The notes below the pieces were generated by a model. That model made no database searches, was not told where the DNA came from, and saw only the letters and a list, made by a program, of their open reading frames with translations. The translations under genes were made by a program, and so were the position numbers. 64,000 nucleotides of DNA from Oscillospiraceae bacterium (lineage in GTDB: Bacteria; Bacillota; Clostridia; Oscillospirales; Oscillospiraceae): positions 28,391-92,390 of the forward strand of contig CAKASQ030000005.1 in the NCBI GenBank assembly GCA_916988195.3, given 5' to 3'. This document shows positions 7,472-18,411 of the stretch, one piece after another; position 1 is the stretch's first letter, and each line of letters opens with the position of its first letter.

Positions 7472-8539
7472 ATGGAACTGACAGACAGAAAAAAGCAGAT
7501 TCTGCGGGCGATTGTAGACAGCTACATCCGCACGGCTGAGCCGGTCGGCTCTAAGACGATCTCCCAGATGCCGGGCATGGATTTTTCCCCGGCGACCATC
7601 CGCAACGAGATGGCAGACCTCACGAGCATGGGACTTCTCGAGCAGCCGCATGCGTCGGCCGGGCGCGTTCCGAGCGCGGCGGGCTACCGGCTGTATGTCG
7701 ACGAGCTTATGCAGAGCTACCGCCTTTCGATGGATGAAACGAAGACCATCAATCAGGCAATGGAGGTCAAGATGCAGGAGGTCGACAAGATGATCTCCCA
7801 GGTCGGTAAGCTCGTTTCCAAGATGACCGACCTTCCCGCCTACGCCGTCGCGGCCAGAAGCTCGGAGAGAACCGTTAAGCGGTTCGACCTGATTCTGGCA
7901 GAAGCAGGAAGCTTTATCTTAGTTGTCATGTTAAGCGACAATCAGGTGCAAAATAAGCTCATCCGCCTGCCGCTCGATGTGTCGCAGGAGGACTTGAGAC
8001 TTCTTTCCGCGGTGCTCAACGCGAGCCTCACGGAGCTGACGGCGGATGAAATCACGCCGGAGCTTCTCGCAAAGGTCACAAGGAGCGCGGCGGGCGCGGC
8101 CAATCTGGTTCCGGTAATTGTGGACTACACGGTGGAGCTTTTAAGAAAGACCCACAGCGAGGTTTACATGACCGGGCAGGCGAAGCTTCTTGGCCAGCCG
8201 GAGTACCACGATGTGGAGAAGGCACAGGAGGTTCTGACGAGCCTCGATGAAGACGTCATTTCGAATCTCCCTGCGACGTTATCTTCCGGCACGACGCAGA
8301 TTCTGGTGGGTCCCGAGAACGTGGCGAAGGAGCTGAAAGATTCCAGCGTCGTCATTACGAAGTTTGACATCGGCGACGGCATGCAGGGCATGATCGGCGT
8401 GGTCGGACCCACAAGAATGGACTACGCGAAGATCACCGCAAGGCTCAGCTATTTCGCCGAGAACCTGGGCCGGATGTTCGCAAAGCCCCAGCAGCCGGCG
8501 CTCCATGAGCCCGCACTCACAGAAGAACCGAAAAAATAA
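7472..8539 (+). CDS. hrcA: Heat-inducible transcription repressor HrcA
   Basis: 355 aa from the ATG at 7472. An upstream in-frame ATG at 7457 is less likely because GGGAGGAAG between the two is the ribosome site. The N-terminal winged helix (LTDRKKQILRAIVDSYI, then SPATIRNEMADL and the GRVPSAAGYRLYVDELM segment) binds CIRCE; the remainder is the GAF-like dimer domain. HrcA needs GroEL for activity in studied bacteria. It is the first gene of its own operon, directly downstream of the CIRCE element. Confidence 0.97.
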   Translation: MELTDRKKQILRAIVDSYIRTAEPVGSKTISQMPGMDFSPATIRNEMADLTSMGLLEQPHASAGRVPSAAGYRLYVDELMQSYRLSMDETKTINQAMEVKMQEVDKMISQVGKLVSKMTDLPAYAVAARSSERTVKRFDLILAEAGSFILVVMLSDNQVQNKLIRLPLDVSQEDLRLLSAVLNASLTELTADEITPELLAKVTRSAAGAANLVPVIVDYTVELLRKTHSEVYMTGQAKLLGQPEYHDVEKAQEVLTSLDEDVISNLPATLSSGTTQILVGPENVAKELKDSSVVITKFDIGDGMQGMIGVVGPTRMDYAKITARLSYFAENLGRMFAKPQQPALHEPALTEEPKK

Positions 8540-8560
8540 CAGCCCCGGAGGCATTTTGAT

Positions 8561-9154
8561 ATGAGTCAGGAAACAAAGAATAAGAACGAACAGCCGAAGG
8601 ACGAGGCCGTCAGCGAGCAGGTTTCCGAAAAGGAGCTGCCCGTCGAGGAGCCGAAGCAGAACGCCGGGAACCCGCAGGAGGCCAAGGCGGAGGAAGCAAA
8701 GAAGGAAGAAAAGCCATCCGAGCTCGATACCGTGAAAGAGCAGCTTGCAAAGGAGCACGACGGATACCTTCGTCTGGCGGCGGAATACGATAACTTCCGC
8801 AAGCGCAGCCAGAAGGAAAAGGACGACTTATACACGGTGATCAAGGCCGAGACGGTCGGTAAATTCCTTCCGGTCTATGACAATCTCGAGCGCGCGCTCG
8901 CGCAGGAAACCGCCGATGAGGCGTACAAAAAGGGCGTGGAAATGACGATGAACCAACTGGTGAAGGTCATGGAAGGGCTCGGCGTGACAAGCTTCGGCGA
9001 GATCGGAGAGGCGTTTGACCCCGCGCGGCACAACGCCGTGATGCACGTCGAAGAGGAAGGCTTGGGCGAGAATGTGATCGCTGAGGTTTTCCAGAAGGGA
9101 TTTCTGGTCGGCGAAAAGGTCATCCGCTTCGCGATGGTCAAGGTCGCAAATTAG
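8561..9154 (+). CDS. grpE: Nucleotide exchange factor GrpE
   Basis: 197 aa. A charged, low-complexity N-terminal tail rich in Glu and Lys (about 1-60) leads into a long coiled coil and the GrpE head. Conserved features are EYDNFRKRSQKEKDD, FLPVYDNLERAL, FDPARHNAVMHVE and the end VGEKVIRFAMVKVAN. GrpE dimers release ADP from DnaK. It lies 21 bp after hrcA with GGAGG upstream, in the same CIRCE-controlled operon. Confidence 0.97.
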   Translation: MSQETKNKNEQPKDEAVSEQVSEKELPVEEPKQNAGNPQEAKAEEAKKEEKPSELDTVKEQLAKEHDGYLRLAAEYDNFRKRSQKEKDDLYTVIKAETVGKFLPVYDNLERALAQETADEAYKKGVEMTMNQLVKVMEGLGVTSFGEIGEAFDPARHNAVMHVEEEGLGENVIAEVFQKGFLVGEKVIRFAMVKVAN

Positions 9155-9230
9155 CGTTCCCGCTTCTGTCACAGAAGCATTCACATAAATTCGCGAAACC
9201 AAAAATAAAGTTGTAAAAACATTCACCTGA

Positions 9231-11096
<1,866 letters not shown>

Positions 11097-11214
11097 GTTC
11101 CGATAATCAGCCTTGGGGCGGAGCAATCCGCCCCGCTTGGCTTGTCTGAACACCATGGGAGCTTCGATCGAGATAGAAATTGATCGGAAAAGTTCCCGGT
11201 AAGAGGTGAAGAAT

Positions 11215-12366
11215 ATGGCAGATCAAAACAAACGAGATTATTATGAGGTTCTGGGCGTCGAGAAAAACGCATCCGATGCGGAGATCAAGAAAGCTTACCG
11301 TAAGCTTGCCATGAAGTACCACCCCGACCAGAACCCGGGCGATAAATCGGCAGAGGAAAAATTCAAGGAGGTCAACGAGGCCTACGAGGTGCTGTCCGAC
11401 GCGGACAAAAAGGCGCGCTACGACCAGTACGGCTTCGCGGGTGTCGACCCGAACTTCAACCCCAATGCGGGCGCCGGCTTCGGCGGATTTGGCGGGTTCA
11501 GCGGCTTTGGAGATCTGGGCGATATTTTCGGCGACTTCTTCGGCGGCGGCGCTTCAAGCTCCTCCGCGCGCAGAACCGGCCCCAGCAAGGGACAGAACGT
11601 GGTCGCGGAGATCGAGATCAGTTTCGAGGACGCGGCCTTCGGCTGCGAGCAGCAGATCACGTATTCGCGCATCGAATCCTGCCCGACCTGTCATGGCTCG
11701 GGCTGCAAGGACGGCGCGCAGCCGGAAACCTGTACGTATTGCCGCGGCACCGGCACGGTGCGCACGCAGCAGAACTTCATGGGTATGACGATGCAGTCGC
11801 AGCAGCCGTGCCCGAAGTGCGGCGGTGCAGGCAAGATCATCAAGGACCCGTGCCAGACCTGCAAGGGCAAGGGAAAGGTGCGCCACACGAAGACGCTCAA
11901 GGTGTCCGTCCCGGCGGGCATCGACAACGGTCAGTCGTTCCGCGTGCGCGAAGAGGGCAACGTGGGCTCCAACGGCGGCCCGAACGGAGACCTTCTTGTG
12001 ACGGTCACGGTGCGAAAGCATCCGCTCTTTACAAGAGACGGGGCGAACGTCCTGTGCCAGATGCCGATCTCCTTTACGCAGGCGGCGCTCGGCGCGACGA
12101 TCGAGGTGCCGACGCTTGACGGCAAGGTGCGCTATAACATCCCCGAGGGCACGCAGACCGGCACAACCTTCCGCCTGCGCGGCAAGGGCATTCCGTACGT
12201 GGGCTATAAGACGCGCGGCGACCAGTTTGTGACCGTCGTGGTAGAAACGCCGACGAAGCTGACGAAGGAGCAGAAGGAGCTGCTTCGGAAGTTAGAGAAC
12301 GGCGGCGAGGACACCCAGCCCAAAAAGAAAGGCTTTTTTGAAAAGCTGAAAGAAGATATGGAATAA
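11215..12366 (+). CDS. dnaJ: Chaperone DnaJ
   Basis: 383 aa from ATG 11215; an in-frame GTG at 11206 lies within the ribosome site AAGAGGTG and is rejected. The J domain has the HPD motif (KYHPDQNPG). It is followed by a Gly/Phe-rich linker, four CxxCxGxG zinc-binding repeats (starting [32 protein letters not shown]) and the C-terminal substrate domains. DnaJ delivers clients to DnaK. The 118-bp gap after dnaK holds a GGGGCGGA/TCCGCCCC hairpin (11115-11134) without a U-tract. Confidence 0.98.
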   Translation: MADQNKRDYYEVLGVEKNASDAEIKKAYRKLAMKYHPDQNPGDKSAEEKFKEVNEAYEVLSDADKKARYDQYGFAGVDPNFNPNAGAGFGGFGGFSGFGDLGDIFGDFFGGGASSSSARRTGPSKGQNVVAEIEISFEDAAFGCEQQITYSRIESCPTCHGSGCKDGAQPETCTYCRGTGTVRTQQNFMGMTMQSQQPCPKCGGAGKIIKDPCQTCKGKGKVRHTKTLKVSVPAGIDNGQSFRVREEGNVGSNGGPNGDLLVTVTVRKHPLFTRDGANVLCQMPISFTQAALGATIEVPTLDGKVRYNIPEGTQTGTTFRLRGKGIPYVGYKTRGDQFVTVVVETPTKLTKEQKELLRKLENGGEDTQPKKKGFFEKLKEDME

Positions 12367-12367
12367 G

Positions 12368-12405
12368 AAAAATCCGTTCCGATGAAAATCGGAACGGATT
12401 TTTTT
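12368..12405 (+). terminator. Intrinsic terminator after dnaJ
   Basis: A 16-bp perfect stem, AAAAATCCGTTCCGAT (12368-12383) with its complement (12388-12403), has a GAAA loop and ends in a run of Ts. It closes the hrcA-dnaJ transcription unit. Confidence 0.95.
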
Positions 12406-12419
12406 GCGCCTGTTTGGGA

Positions 12420-12641
12420 TTACTCGGTAAACGTATAGCGGATGAGAATGCCCTTGCCGTCGCCGGTTGTGATGACGCTGTCGCCCGCGGCGTTTTTGCC
12501 GGAGTCGATCACCGGGTAGCGGCCGTTCTGGGCGACGTAGCTTTCTGGGCTCTCGGCGAAGACTTCCTTGAATTCCTTCTTCGCGTGCGCCTCGCCGCCG
12601 CAGGGGTTGATGGTTTCGATCAAAAGCTCATATTCGTGCAT
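12420..12641 (-). CDS. Hypothetical protein, 73 aa
   Basis: I do not recognise this family. The 73-aa acidic protein has a good ribosome site (GGAAAGGAG, 6 nt before the ATG at 12641) and the composition of a real gene. Visible stretches are MHEYELLIETINPCGG and VITTGDGKGILIRYTFTE. It is convergent with dnaJ and shares its terminator region. No membrane segment or known motif is visible. Confidence 0.6.
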   Translation of the reverse strand: MHEYELLIETINPCGGEAHAKKEFKEVFAESPESYVAQNGRYPVIDSGKNAAGDSVITTGDGKGILIRYTFTE

Positions 12642-12828
12642 GGTTTGCTCCTTTCCGCCCGAGGGCAGTTTTTCTTTTAGTGTACCACGAAATCAGAAAA
12701 ACTTGCAAATGGGCAGAATGCACAATTTGAAAGGTGCATGTTAGAAAGCAACGGTTGCACGGGTTAGAGCAACAATGAATGATTATTTCTCCATATATGA
12801 ACCAAGCTTTTTATCAGGAAGGACATAT

Positions 12829-14517
12829 ATGAGCAAAGAGGCAACAGGAAGTCATGGACAGGTTGTAGGCAGTGCGTCGTATTTCAGTCAGATCAATCGG
12901 TCGACGTTCTGGGGAAATCTTCCGCATGCGGATGGCTTCGATTACGGAAGAGTGCTGCGGGAACTGGCAGGCCGTGCAGACAGCGCAATCAGCAGCGTCT
13001 ATGACGATCTGCAAAGAAGAAAGGATGCGTTACTTGCGATTCCAGAATCATACAGGAAAAAGCTTGCAAAACAGGTAAAAGCGCTATATGATGTAAGTAG
13101 TATGGGCGGCGGCTTCGGAAGCCGGAGCAGTGATTGCATCAGTCTTCTGGAATCGTCTGACGGAAGCAGCTTTTCGTTCTTTACGAAAAACGAACTGAAC
13201 GAAGCGGCAAAGAAAATAAAAGACAGCTGGACGTTTTCCAGCACAGAAGCGGAAGCACTGGTGGAGCGGGCGGCCAAATGGGGAATTGACTGGGCGGCCA
13301 ACGGAGACGAGAAGAAACGGAACTTTTTAAAGGAGATCGAGGAGGGAAAGGGGCAGCGGTTTTTATCGGAAGCGCTGGAGGCGTATAAAAAGCTCGGAAA
13401 CAACAGCGATCTGAGCGGGCGAAGCGGCTACCGGATTGGAAGCGACAGCTATATGCACGCATTGGAGCGGGATGTGTTCGGCTGCAATATTCCGTCTTCA
13501 TATGGCGCGGACTGGGGAAACCCGCAGTACGAAAAGCTGCTGCGCGAGGCGCTTCAGGAAATTGCGTCGCAGATACAGAACAATCTGGAGGAAGCGCAGC
13601 GCAACAACTGGTATATGCGCGATGAGAACGCGGAGCATATGCGCGAGGGCAATTCGCAGTCTGGAAAAGTGCGGAATCAGCACGTTTTCCTACGCCGGAA
13701 TTGTCGACAAGCTCTCGTGGTTCGTGGGCGGAGACAGCTATAAAATCCGGCAGCTCCAGCAGAAGCTGAACGAAACGGGCGCAGTAGACCATCTGACGGA
13801 GGACGGCGTCTATGGCAAGAAAACACATAATGCATGGCTGGATTTTCTAGATAAGCTGGCACATTGCAGTGCGCCGACACTGGCCTGGACAGATTTAACG
13901 CAAAGCAAGCTGTCAAAAGTTAAACTTGGTGGTACAACATATGCGAATAATAACGGCTTGACCAATGCGTTTCTCTATCCAGGTAAAAGACCGTATATTC
14001 ATTTCAACCCACCGCATCCGAATAAGCATTTGACGGTTAACGGGAAGAAAATACCGATTGATTTTCCGCATATTAACCTTGATGAGAATCTGGTTGGGCA
14101 TGATGCCATTTATGATAAGCTTTTTGAAAAATACAATCATTATCCGCTTAGTGATGAAGCGTATGCAGTGCTTTCGCGGATGGACAAGGTGGAAAAAGTT
14201 ATTAGAATTGGCGGAAAATCCTTCTCGTTTGAGGTATTGTGCTGGATGCGTTGGAGCTAGGAAAGGCAATTGAGGATGATTTACATGATGTGGATGGAAA
14301 ACTTGGCAGGAAAACGCTGTCAACGGCGGCCAGCATTGGCGGACAATGGGGCGGCGCTGCTTTGGGCGCAAAGCTTGGCGCGATGTTTGGTGCCGCCACT
14401 ACAATTTACGCGCCGGTTGCAGTTCCGATTTTAAGCCTTGTTGGAGGAGCTGTGGGCGCATTTGCAGGAGATGCACTGGCAAAATGGGTCGTCGACATTA
14501 CGTATGTAGGAGAATGA
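12829..14517 (+). pseudogene. Broken polymorphic-toxin-like gene (helical N-terminus, peptidoglycan-binding-like middle, glycine-zipper C-terminus)
   Basis: Three overlapping frames make one protein. The first runs from ATG 12829 (GGAAGGA upstream) to about 13665. Removing one A from the AAAA run there restores SGKCGISTFSYAG and continues to about 14215. There a missing A in GGAAAATCC, plus a TGA at 14230-14232, blocks the last part, whose frame ends at 14517. The N-terminus is helical and charged. The middle (KIRQLQQKLNETG, LTEDGVYGKKTHNAW) resembles a peptidoglycan-binding repeat. The C-terminus is a hydrophobic glycine-zipper (GGQWGGAALGAKLGAMFGAA) like those in pore-forming toxins. Codon use is AT-richer than in neighbouring genes. 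Function as a toxin is inferred. Confidence 0.6.
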
Positions 14518-14518
14518 T

Positions 14519-15178
14519 ATGGGACTTTTAGGACTACTATTGGAGTGGCTGTTTCCGACGCGCGAAGAGCCGCCGCACGAGGACTATCACATTGATCTCT
14601 ATCAGAAAGACGGCGTAGATATGCTGAGCCTTCTGCGTTGGGAGCGCGGACAGCGCAATTATGCATTTTGGCTGGAGATCATGGAGCGGTTAATGGCGGG
14701 AAGACTCTGCGCAACGCAGGTCGAACAGTGGAGCTGCATCGAAAAGCGGGAGGAGCGGCGAAGGACGCAGATCACCTATTGCGAGACCTTTCCGATGCGC
14801 TATGGGCAGGAGCATTTGCTTGACAGCAAAACACACACGCGTCTGACCGACGGCTGGAAGGAGCTCATTGGCGTCGGCGCGGGGATCGACCGGGCAATGC
14901 TCGAGGAGATGTACAGCGATGACGGCGAAGAGCTGGGAATCCCGTGGGTCTGTACGCTGACGCTCTTCGCGCTCAAAGACCCGCCGGAGGAGATGACCTA
15001 CGAGAAAGTCAAGGCCGCCGTGCAGCAGCCGGGGCTGTTTTCCATTTACTATGACATTGACGAGGACTGGCTGGACATGACGTTGCCGGACGAGGAAACA
15101 AAGCGGTTCGTCATAAAGACCATCCGGGAGATCATGACCGCACACGGGAAAAGCTTGGATGAGCCGGAGGGGGCATAG
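14519..15178 (+). CDS. Immunity-like protein of unknown family (copy 1)
   Basis: 219 aa, family not recognised. It starts one base after the stop of the glycine-zipper protein, with AGGAGAATGAT as ribosome site, so it is translationally coupled to it. It is clearly paralogous to the next gene. Both share an MG-hydrophobic N-terminus, an ERL-x2-GR segment, a Lys/Glu/Arg-rich helix followed by a TFPM motif, and GGWKEL with a downstream (I/F)DR. The N-terminal LLGLLLEWLF may be a membrane anchor. A cognate immunity protein is the best inference from position and duplication. Confidence 0.65.
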   Translation: MGLLGLLLEWLFPTREEPPHEDYHIDLYQKDGVDMLSLLRWERGQRNYAFWLEIMERLMAGRLCATQVEQWSCIEKREERRRTQITYCETFPMRYGQEHLLDSKTHTRLTDGWKELIGVGAGIDRAMLEEMYSDDGEELGIPWVCTLTLFALKDPPEEMTYEKVKAAVQQPGLFSIYYDIDEDWLDMTLPDEETKRFVIKTIREIMTAHGKSLDEPEGA

Positions 15179-15179
15179 C

Positions 15180-15818
15180 ATGGGCTTTCTGGAATTTTTG
15201 AAGTGGATGTTTTCGAAGGACGCGCGTTATGTGCCGCTGCTGGCGCTTTCGGAAGGGATAGAGGACGGCGAGAAGGAGCTTTGGTTTTCCTGTGAAGGAG
15301 ATTACAACAGCGAGTGCTGCGAGATCGTGGAGAGGCTCTGCACAGGGCGGTATGCTGTAACCTGGATGGAGGATCTGTTCTGGAAGGACGAGCGGCAGGA
15401 GAAAAAGAAGCGCGAGATCATCTACCATACGACCTTTCCCATGTATTACGCGCGGGAGATCGCCGGAATGGACGATCTGCAGCGGATGGCGGGCGGCTGG
15501 AAAGAGCTCTTTTCCGTCAGTGAGGGCTTCGACCGGACGCTTTTTGCCGCGTTTCTGGAAAAGGGATACGTCTTTTCGTGCGACAACCGGACGTATGTGC
15601 TGGAATCTGCGCCGCACGTTTATCATACGTTTTCTGAGGTGCAGGCGCTGCGCGAGCTTCCCTGCAGGCTGACGATCGAGTACACGCCCTGTGACGGCGC
15701 GCTGATCTTCCGAGATTATTCGCTTGCGGTAAGGCGGGAGATCATCCGAACCGTAAAGGACGTTTGCCGCGAGCGCGGGCACGAGCTGACGGTGCTGCTT
15801 GACGAGACGCAAGAATAA
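15180..15818 (+). CDS. Immunity-like protein of unknown family (copy 2)
   Basis: 212 aa from ATG 15180, one base beyond the preceding stop, with GGAGGGGG as ribosome site; the longer frame from 15159 overlaps the upstream gene and lacks one. It is a diverged tandem paralogue of the previous gene (shared ERL-CTGR, KKREIIYHTTFPMYYARE, GGWKEL, EGFDR). No known domain is recognised. Tandem duplicated immunity genes are common next to polymorphic toxins, which supports but does not prove that role. A strong terminator follows at once. Confidence 0.65.
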   Translation: MGFLEFLKWMFSKDARYVPLLALSEGIEDGEKELWFSCEGDYNSECCEIVERLCTGRYAVTWMEDLFWKDERQEKKKREIIYHTTFPMYYAREIAGMDDLQRMAGGWKELFSVSEGFDRTLFAAFLEKGYVFSCDNRTYVLESAPHVYHTFSEVQALRELPCRLTIEYTPCDGALIFRDYSLAVRREIIRTVKDVCRERGHELTVLLDETQE

Positions 15819-15853
15819 CCGCGGAGCTGCAATTTTGCAGCTCCGCGGTTTTT
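15817..15853 (+). terminator. Intrinsic terminator after the immunity-like genes
   Basis: A 16-bp perfect stem (AACCGCGGAGCTGCAA with its complement, 15817-15832 and 15835-15850) with a 2-nt apex is followed by Ts on the plus strand. The convergent MATE gene stops 3 bp beyond. Confidence 0.93.
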
Positions 15854-15855
15854 CG

Positions 15856-17229
15856 TCAGCCGATCTCCACGCGCTTTTGAGGATACGCGGGGAGCCAGTG
15901 GCCGAATTTGTAGTAGATGAGGAACATTGCCGAAGCGGCGGTCCACGTGATGGGGTAGCAGAGGGCAATGGTGAGATTGCTCAGGTGCGGGAAGGTCATC
16001 GTGAACAGCAAAATCAGCCGCAGCACGCACGCACCGAAGAGCGTGATAATGGTCGGCTTCACGGCGTTTCCAACGCCCCGCATCATAGACGACAGAACCT
16101 CCGTCGCCGAGAACAGGATATAGCACGGGGCAAGATAGCCGATGATCACGCGCCCTTGCTCGACGACCGCCGGGTCGGAATTAAACAGGTGGATCGTCCA
16201 GTCGCGCGTCAGGAAAATCCCGCCGCCAATGAGCGCGCACATCGCGAAGTGCAGCAGAAACCCCACGCGCATTGTTTCAAAGATCCGGTCTTTTTTGCGC
16301 GCGCCGTAATTCTGCCCCGCGAAGGTCATGACGGCAATGCCGATGGCGTTGTTGATTGGCCAGAAAATGCCGTCCAGCTTCCAGAAGACCGACCAGGCCG
16401 CGACGGTGTCGGTGCCGAGCATGTTGATGGCCTTCTGGACATAGACGTTTGTGATGTTATAGAGCATGCTGGAAATGCCGGCGGGAAGGCCGATGACGAG
16501 CATGCGCTTGAGGAGCCACGCGTCCGGCTGGATTTTCCGGAACTCGAGATGGTAGTCTCCGTTTGCACGCCGGAGCGTGTGAAGGACGAGCCACGCACAG
16601 ATGATCTGAGAAAGACTCGTCGCAATCGCCGCGCCCGCGACCTCCAGCTTGAAGACGGCGACAAAAAGAAGGTCCAGAATGGTGTTCACGATCGTGCAGA
16701 CGACGAGGAACAGAAGCGGCCGCTTTGAGTCTCCGAGCGCGCGGAGGATGCCGCTTCCCATGTTGTAGATCATGGAGGGGATCATGCCCGCAAAGTACCA
16801 GACGAGGTAGTCCTTCGAGTACTGCATCGTATCCTCCGGCGTATTGAGCGCGGGAAGAAGCAAGGGCGCGACGGTTGTGCCAAGCAGCGTTGTGAGCGTG
16901 CCCACCACGACGGCCAGAAACACCGCCGTATGCACGGCCTTACTCACCTGCTCGTGCTCCTGCGCGCCCGCGTGCTGCGAGATGACGACGGAAGCGCCGG
17001 ATGACAGGCCGACGAAGAAATTCACAATGAGGTTAATGAGCACAATGTCCGACCCGCCGACTGCCGCGAGCGCGGTTTTGCCGACGAACTGGCCGAGCAC
17101 GACCGCATCGACCGCGGAGTAGAGCTGCTGGAGAAGCGTTCCCAGCATGATCGGCAGGAAGAACGCCAGCATCCCCTGCAAAACGGGGCCTTCGGTCATG
17201 GAGCTCTGATGGAACAGCGTGCGCTTCAT
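15856..17229 (-). CDS. MATE family efflux transporter
   Basis: 457 aa, twelve predicted membrane segments, normal for MATE. The N-terminus MTEGPVLQGMLAFFLPIMLG and the following QQLYSAVDAVVLGQFVG are typical of the NorM/DinF-like MATE proteins of Clostridia. MATE pumps export cationic drugs or metabolites in exchange for Na+ or H+; the substrate is not readable from the sequence. GAAAGGAGAA precedes the ATG. It is monocistronic and divergent from the thiT transcript. It is one of three MATE genes in this window. Confidence 0.93.
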   Translation of the reverse strand: MKRTLFHQSSMTEGPVLQGMLAFFLPIMLGTLLQQLYSAVDAVVLGQFVGKTALAAVGGSDIVLINLIVNFFVGLSSGASVVISQHAGAQEHEQVSKAVHTAVFLAVVVGTLTTLLGTTVAPLLLPALNTPEDTMQYSKDYLVWYFAGMIPSMIYNMGSGILRALGDSKRPLLFLVVCTIVNTILDLLFVAVFKLEVAGAAIATSLSQIICAWLVLHTLRRANGDYHLEFRKIQPDAWLLKRMLVIGLPAGISSMLYNITNVYVQKAINMLGTDTVAAWSVFWKLDGIFWPINNAIGIAVMTFAGQNYGARKKDRIFETMRVGFLLHFAMCALIGGGIFLTRDWTIHLFNSDPAVVEQGRVIIGYLAPCYILFSATEVLSSMMRGVGNAVKPTIITLFGACVLRLILLFTMTFPHLSNLTIALCYPITWTAASAMFLIYYKFGHWLPAYPQKRVEIG

Positions 17230-17356
17230 GAAAATTCTCCTTTCGGCGCAAATCGCAAATATTTGAGGTCAGTAGATACTATCATACTGATTTTTCGCGC
17301 GTTTGCAAGAGGGCACGGGAAATATTTCCGGCGGAAAAATTTTCGGGAATCGGGGC

Positions 17357-17385
17357 TTGACGAAACGGGGTGCTTTCCCTATAAT
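17357..17385 (+). promoter_or_regulatory. Promoter of the thiT transcript
   Basis: -35 TTGACG (17357-17362), 17-bp spacer, -10 TATAAT (17380-17385). It lies about 25 bp upstream of the TPP riboswitch. Confidence 0.85.
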
Positions 17386-17409
17386 AAGGAAGAATCGCAT
17401 ACAATCGAA

Positions 17410-17492
17410 CACAGGGGCGCTGGGAAACCGGCTGAGATTGCGCATTGCGCTTGTCCCTTAACCTGATCCGGGTAATGCCGGCGTAGGAAGCT
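17410..17492 (+). ncRNA. TPP riboswitch (THI element)
   Basis: The conserved TPP aptamer cores are present in order: GGGGCGCTGGG, GGCTGAGATTG, CCCTTAACCTGATCCGG and GTAATGCCGGCGTAGGAAG. It binds thiamine pyrophosphate. It precedes thiT and is followed by an intrinsic terminator (17513-17550), so the likely action is transcription termination when TPP is plentiful. Confidence 0.97.
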
Positions 17493-17512
17493 GTTTCGGA
17501 CATATTTGTTCT

Positions 17513-17550
17513 GCCGCTCTACACCACATCCGGTTGTAGGCGGTATTTTT
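17513..17550 (+). terminator. Riboswitch expression-platform terminator
   Basis: CCGC..CTACA pairs with TGTAGGCGG across an ~18-nt loop, followed by TATTTTTATTTT. It sits between the TPP aptamer and the thiT ribosome site, as expected for ligand-induced termination. Confidence 0.8.
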
Positions 17551-17569
17551 ATTTTCTGAGGTGCTTTTC

Positions 17570-18130
17570 ATGACAAAACGCAAAATGACGCTCCGCTGCC
17601 TGTGCGAGGGCGCGCTTCTGCTGGCTCTGGCGCAGGTGCTGGGCTATCTGAAGCTCTGGGAGCTGCCGAACGGCGGCTCGGTGACGCTTTCGATGCTCCC
17701 GATTTTCCTGTTCTGTGTCCGCTGGGGCTTTGGCCCGGGCCTGCTTGTCTCGTTCGCGTTCGGCCTTCTGCAGCTGTTTCTCGACGTTGCGTACGCCGCG
17801 GGCTGGCAGTCGATCATCGGCGACTATCTGCTGGCTTTTGCTGTGATGGGCTTTGCGGGCCTGTTCAAGGGCAAGAAGAACGGCATCTACTGGGGTTCGC
17901 TCCTCGGTACGTTCCTGCGCTTCCTCGTCCACTATGTTACCGGCGCGACGCTCTGGGCCGAGTATATGCCCGATGAGTTCTTCGGTATGACGATGACCTC
18001 TCCGTGGATCTATTCCGCGCTCTATAACGGCAGCTTCCTGCTGCTCAGCCTTGCTATGGTGCTTGTTGTTATCGCGATTTTGCAGAAGCCCCTCGGCAAA
18101 TATCTCCGCGGCGACGACCTGAAGAAGTAA
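17570..18130 (+). CDS. thiT: Energy-coupled thiamine transporter ThiT
   Basis: 186 aa, six predicted membrane segments. Hydrophobic segments plus LPNGGSVTLSMLPIFLF and the C-terminal half GTFLRFLVHYVTGATLWAEY match ThiT, the thiamine-binding S component of ECF transporters. The ECF ATPases and T subunit are not in this window, so it presumably uses a shared module. ATG 17570 is preferred over GTG 17561 because TGAGGTG is the ribosome site. The TPP riboswitch upstream independently supports the assignment. Confidence 0.95.
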   Translation: MTKRKMTLRCLCEGALLLALAQVLGYLKLWELPNGGSVTLSMLPIFLFCVRWGFGPGLLVSFAFGLLQLFLDVAYAAGWQSIIGDYLLAFAVMGFAGLFKGKKNGIYWGSLLGTFLRFLVHYVTGATLWAEYMPDEFFGMTMTSPWIYSALYNGSFLLLSLAMVLVVIAILQKPLGKYLRGDDLKK

Positions 18131-18186
18131 TTACACGCAAAATTTTCGTCCGCTCCTACGAGATTTCTGAGAGTTTCCCGTTTATG

Positions 18187-18293
18187 CGTAGGGGTCGATG
18201 CCCACATCGACCCGGCAGAAGGTACCGTTTTGATGGAGATTTTTGGCGAATTCGATGGCGTCAAATGGGGCGATGTGGGCATCGCCCCCTACG
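18187..18293. repeat. Dispersed structured repeat, copy R1
   Basis: 107 bp starting CGTAGGGGTCGATG and ending CATCGCCCCCTACG. Each end is a hairpin: GGGTCGATG with CATCGACCC, and GGGGCGATG with CATCGCCCC. The outer CGTAGGGG and CCCCTACG are mutual inverted repeats. The centre carries the family motif GGCGAATTCG. It lies between thiT and a terminator. Confidence 0.9.
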
Positions 18294-18379
18294 AACCTCC
18301 CGGAGGTGCGCAGGAATCCCGTAAGGGCAAATTACATAAGGATCAGCGCCGGTTTTCTCTTTTGAGAAGACGGCAAAGA

Positions 18380-18411
18380 GCTCCAAGTCTATCTGGCTTG
18401 GAGCGCTTTTT
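18380..18411 (+). terminator. Intrinsic terminator, plus strand
   Basis: GCTCCAAG (18380-18387) pairs with CTTGGAGC (18397-18404), followed by GCTTTTTTT. It probably ends the thiT transcript after repeat R1, and abuts the 3' end of convergent rsmG. Confidence 0.8.

Noticed and set aside
11115..11134. Terminator between dnaK and dnaJ
   Set aside because: The GGGGCGGA/TCCGCCCC hairpin has no U-tract and dnaJ belongs to the same operon; mRNA processing or stability is more likely.
13436..14260. Separate gene for the middle part of the toxin-like protein
   Set aside because: It has no ribosome site; its reading continues the upstream protein after a one-base correction.
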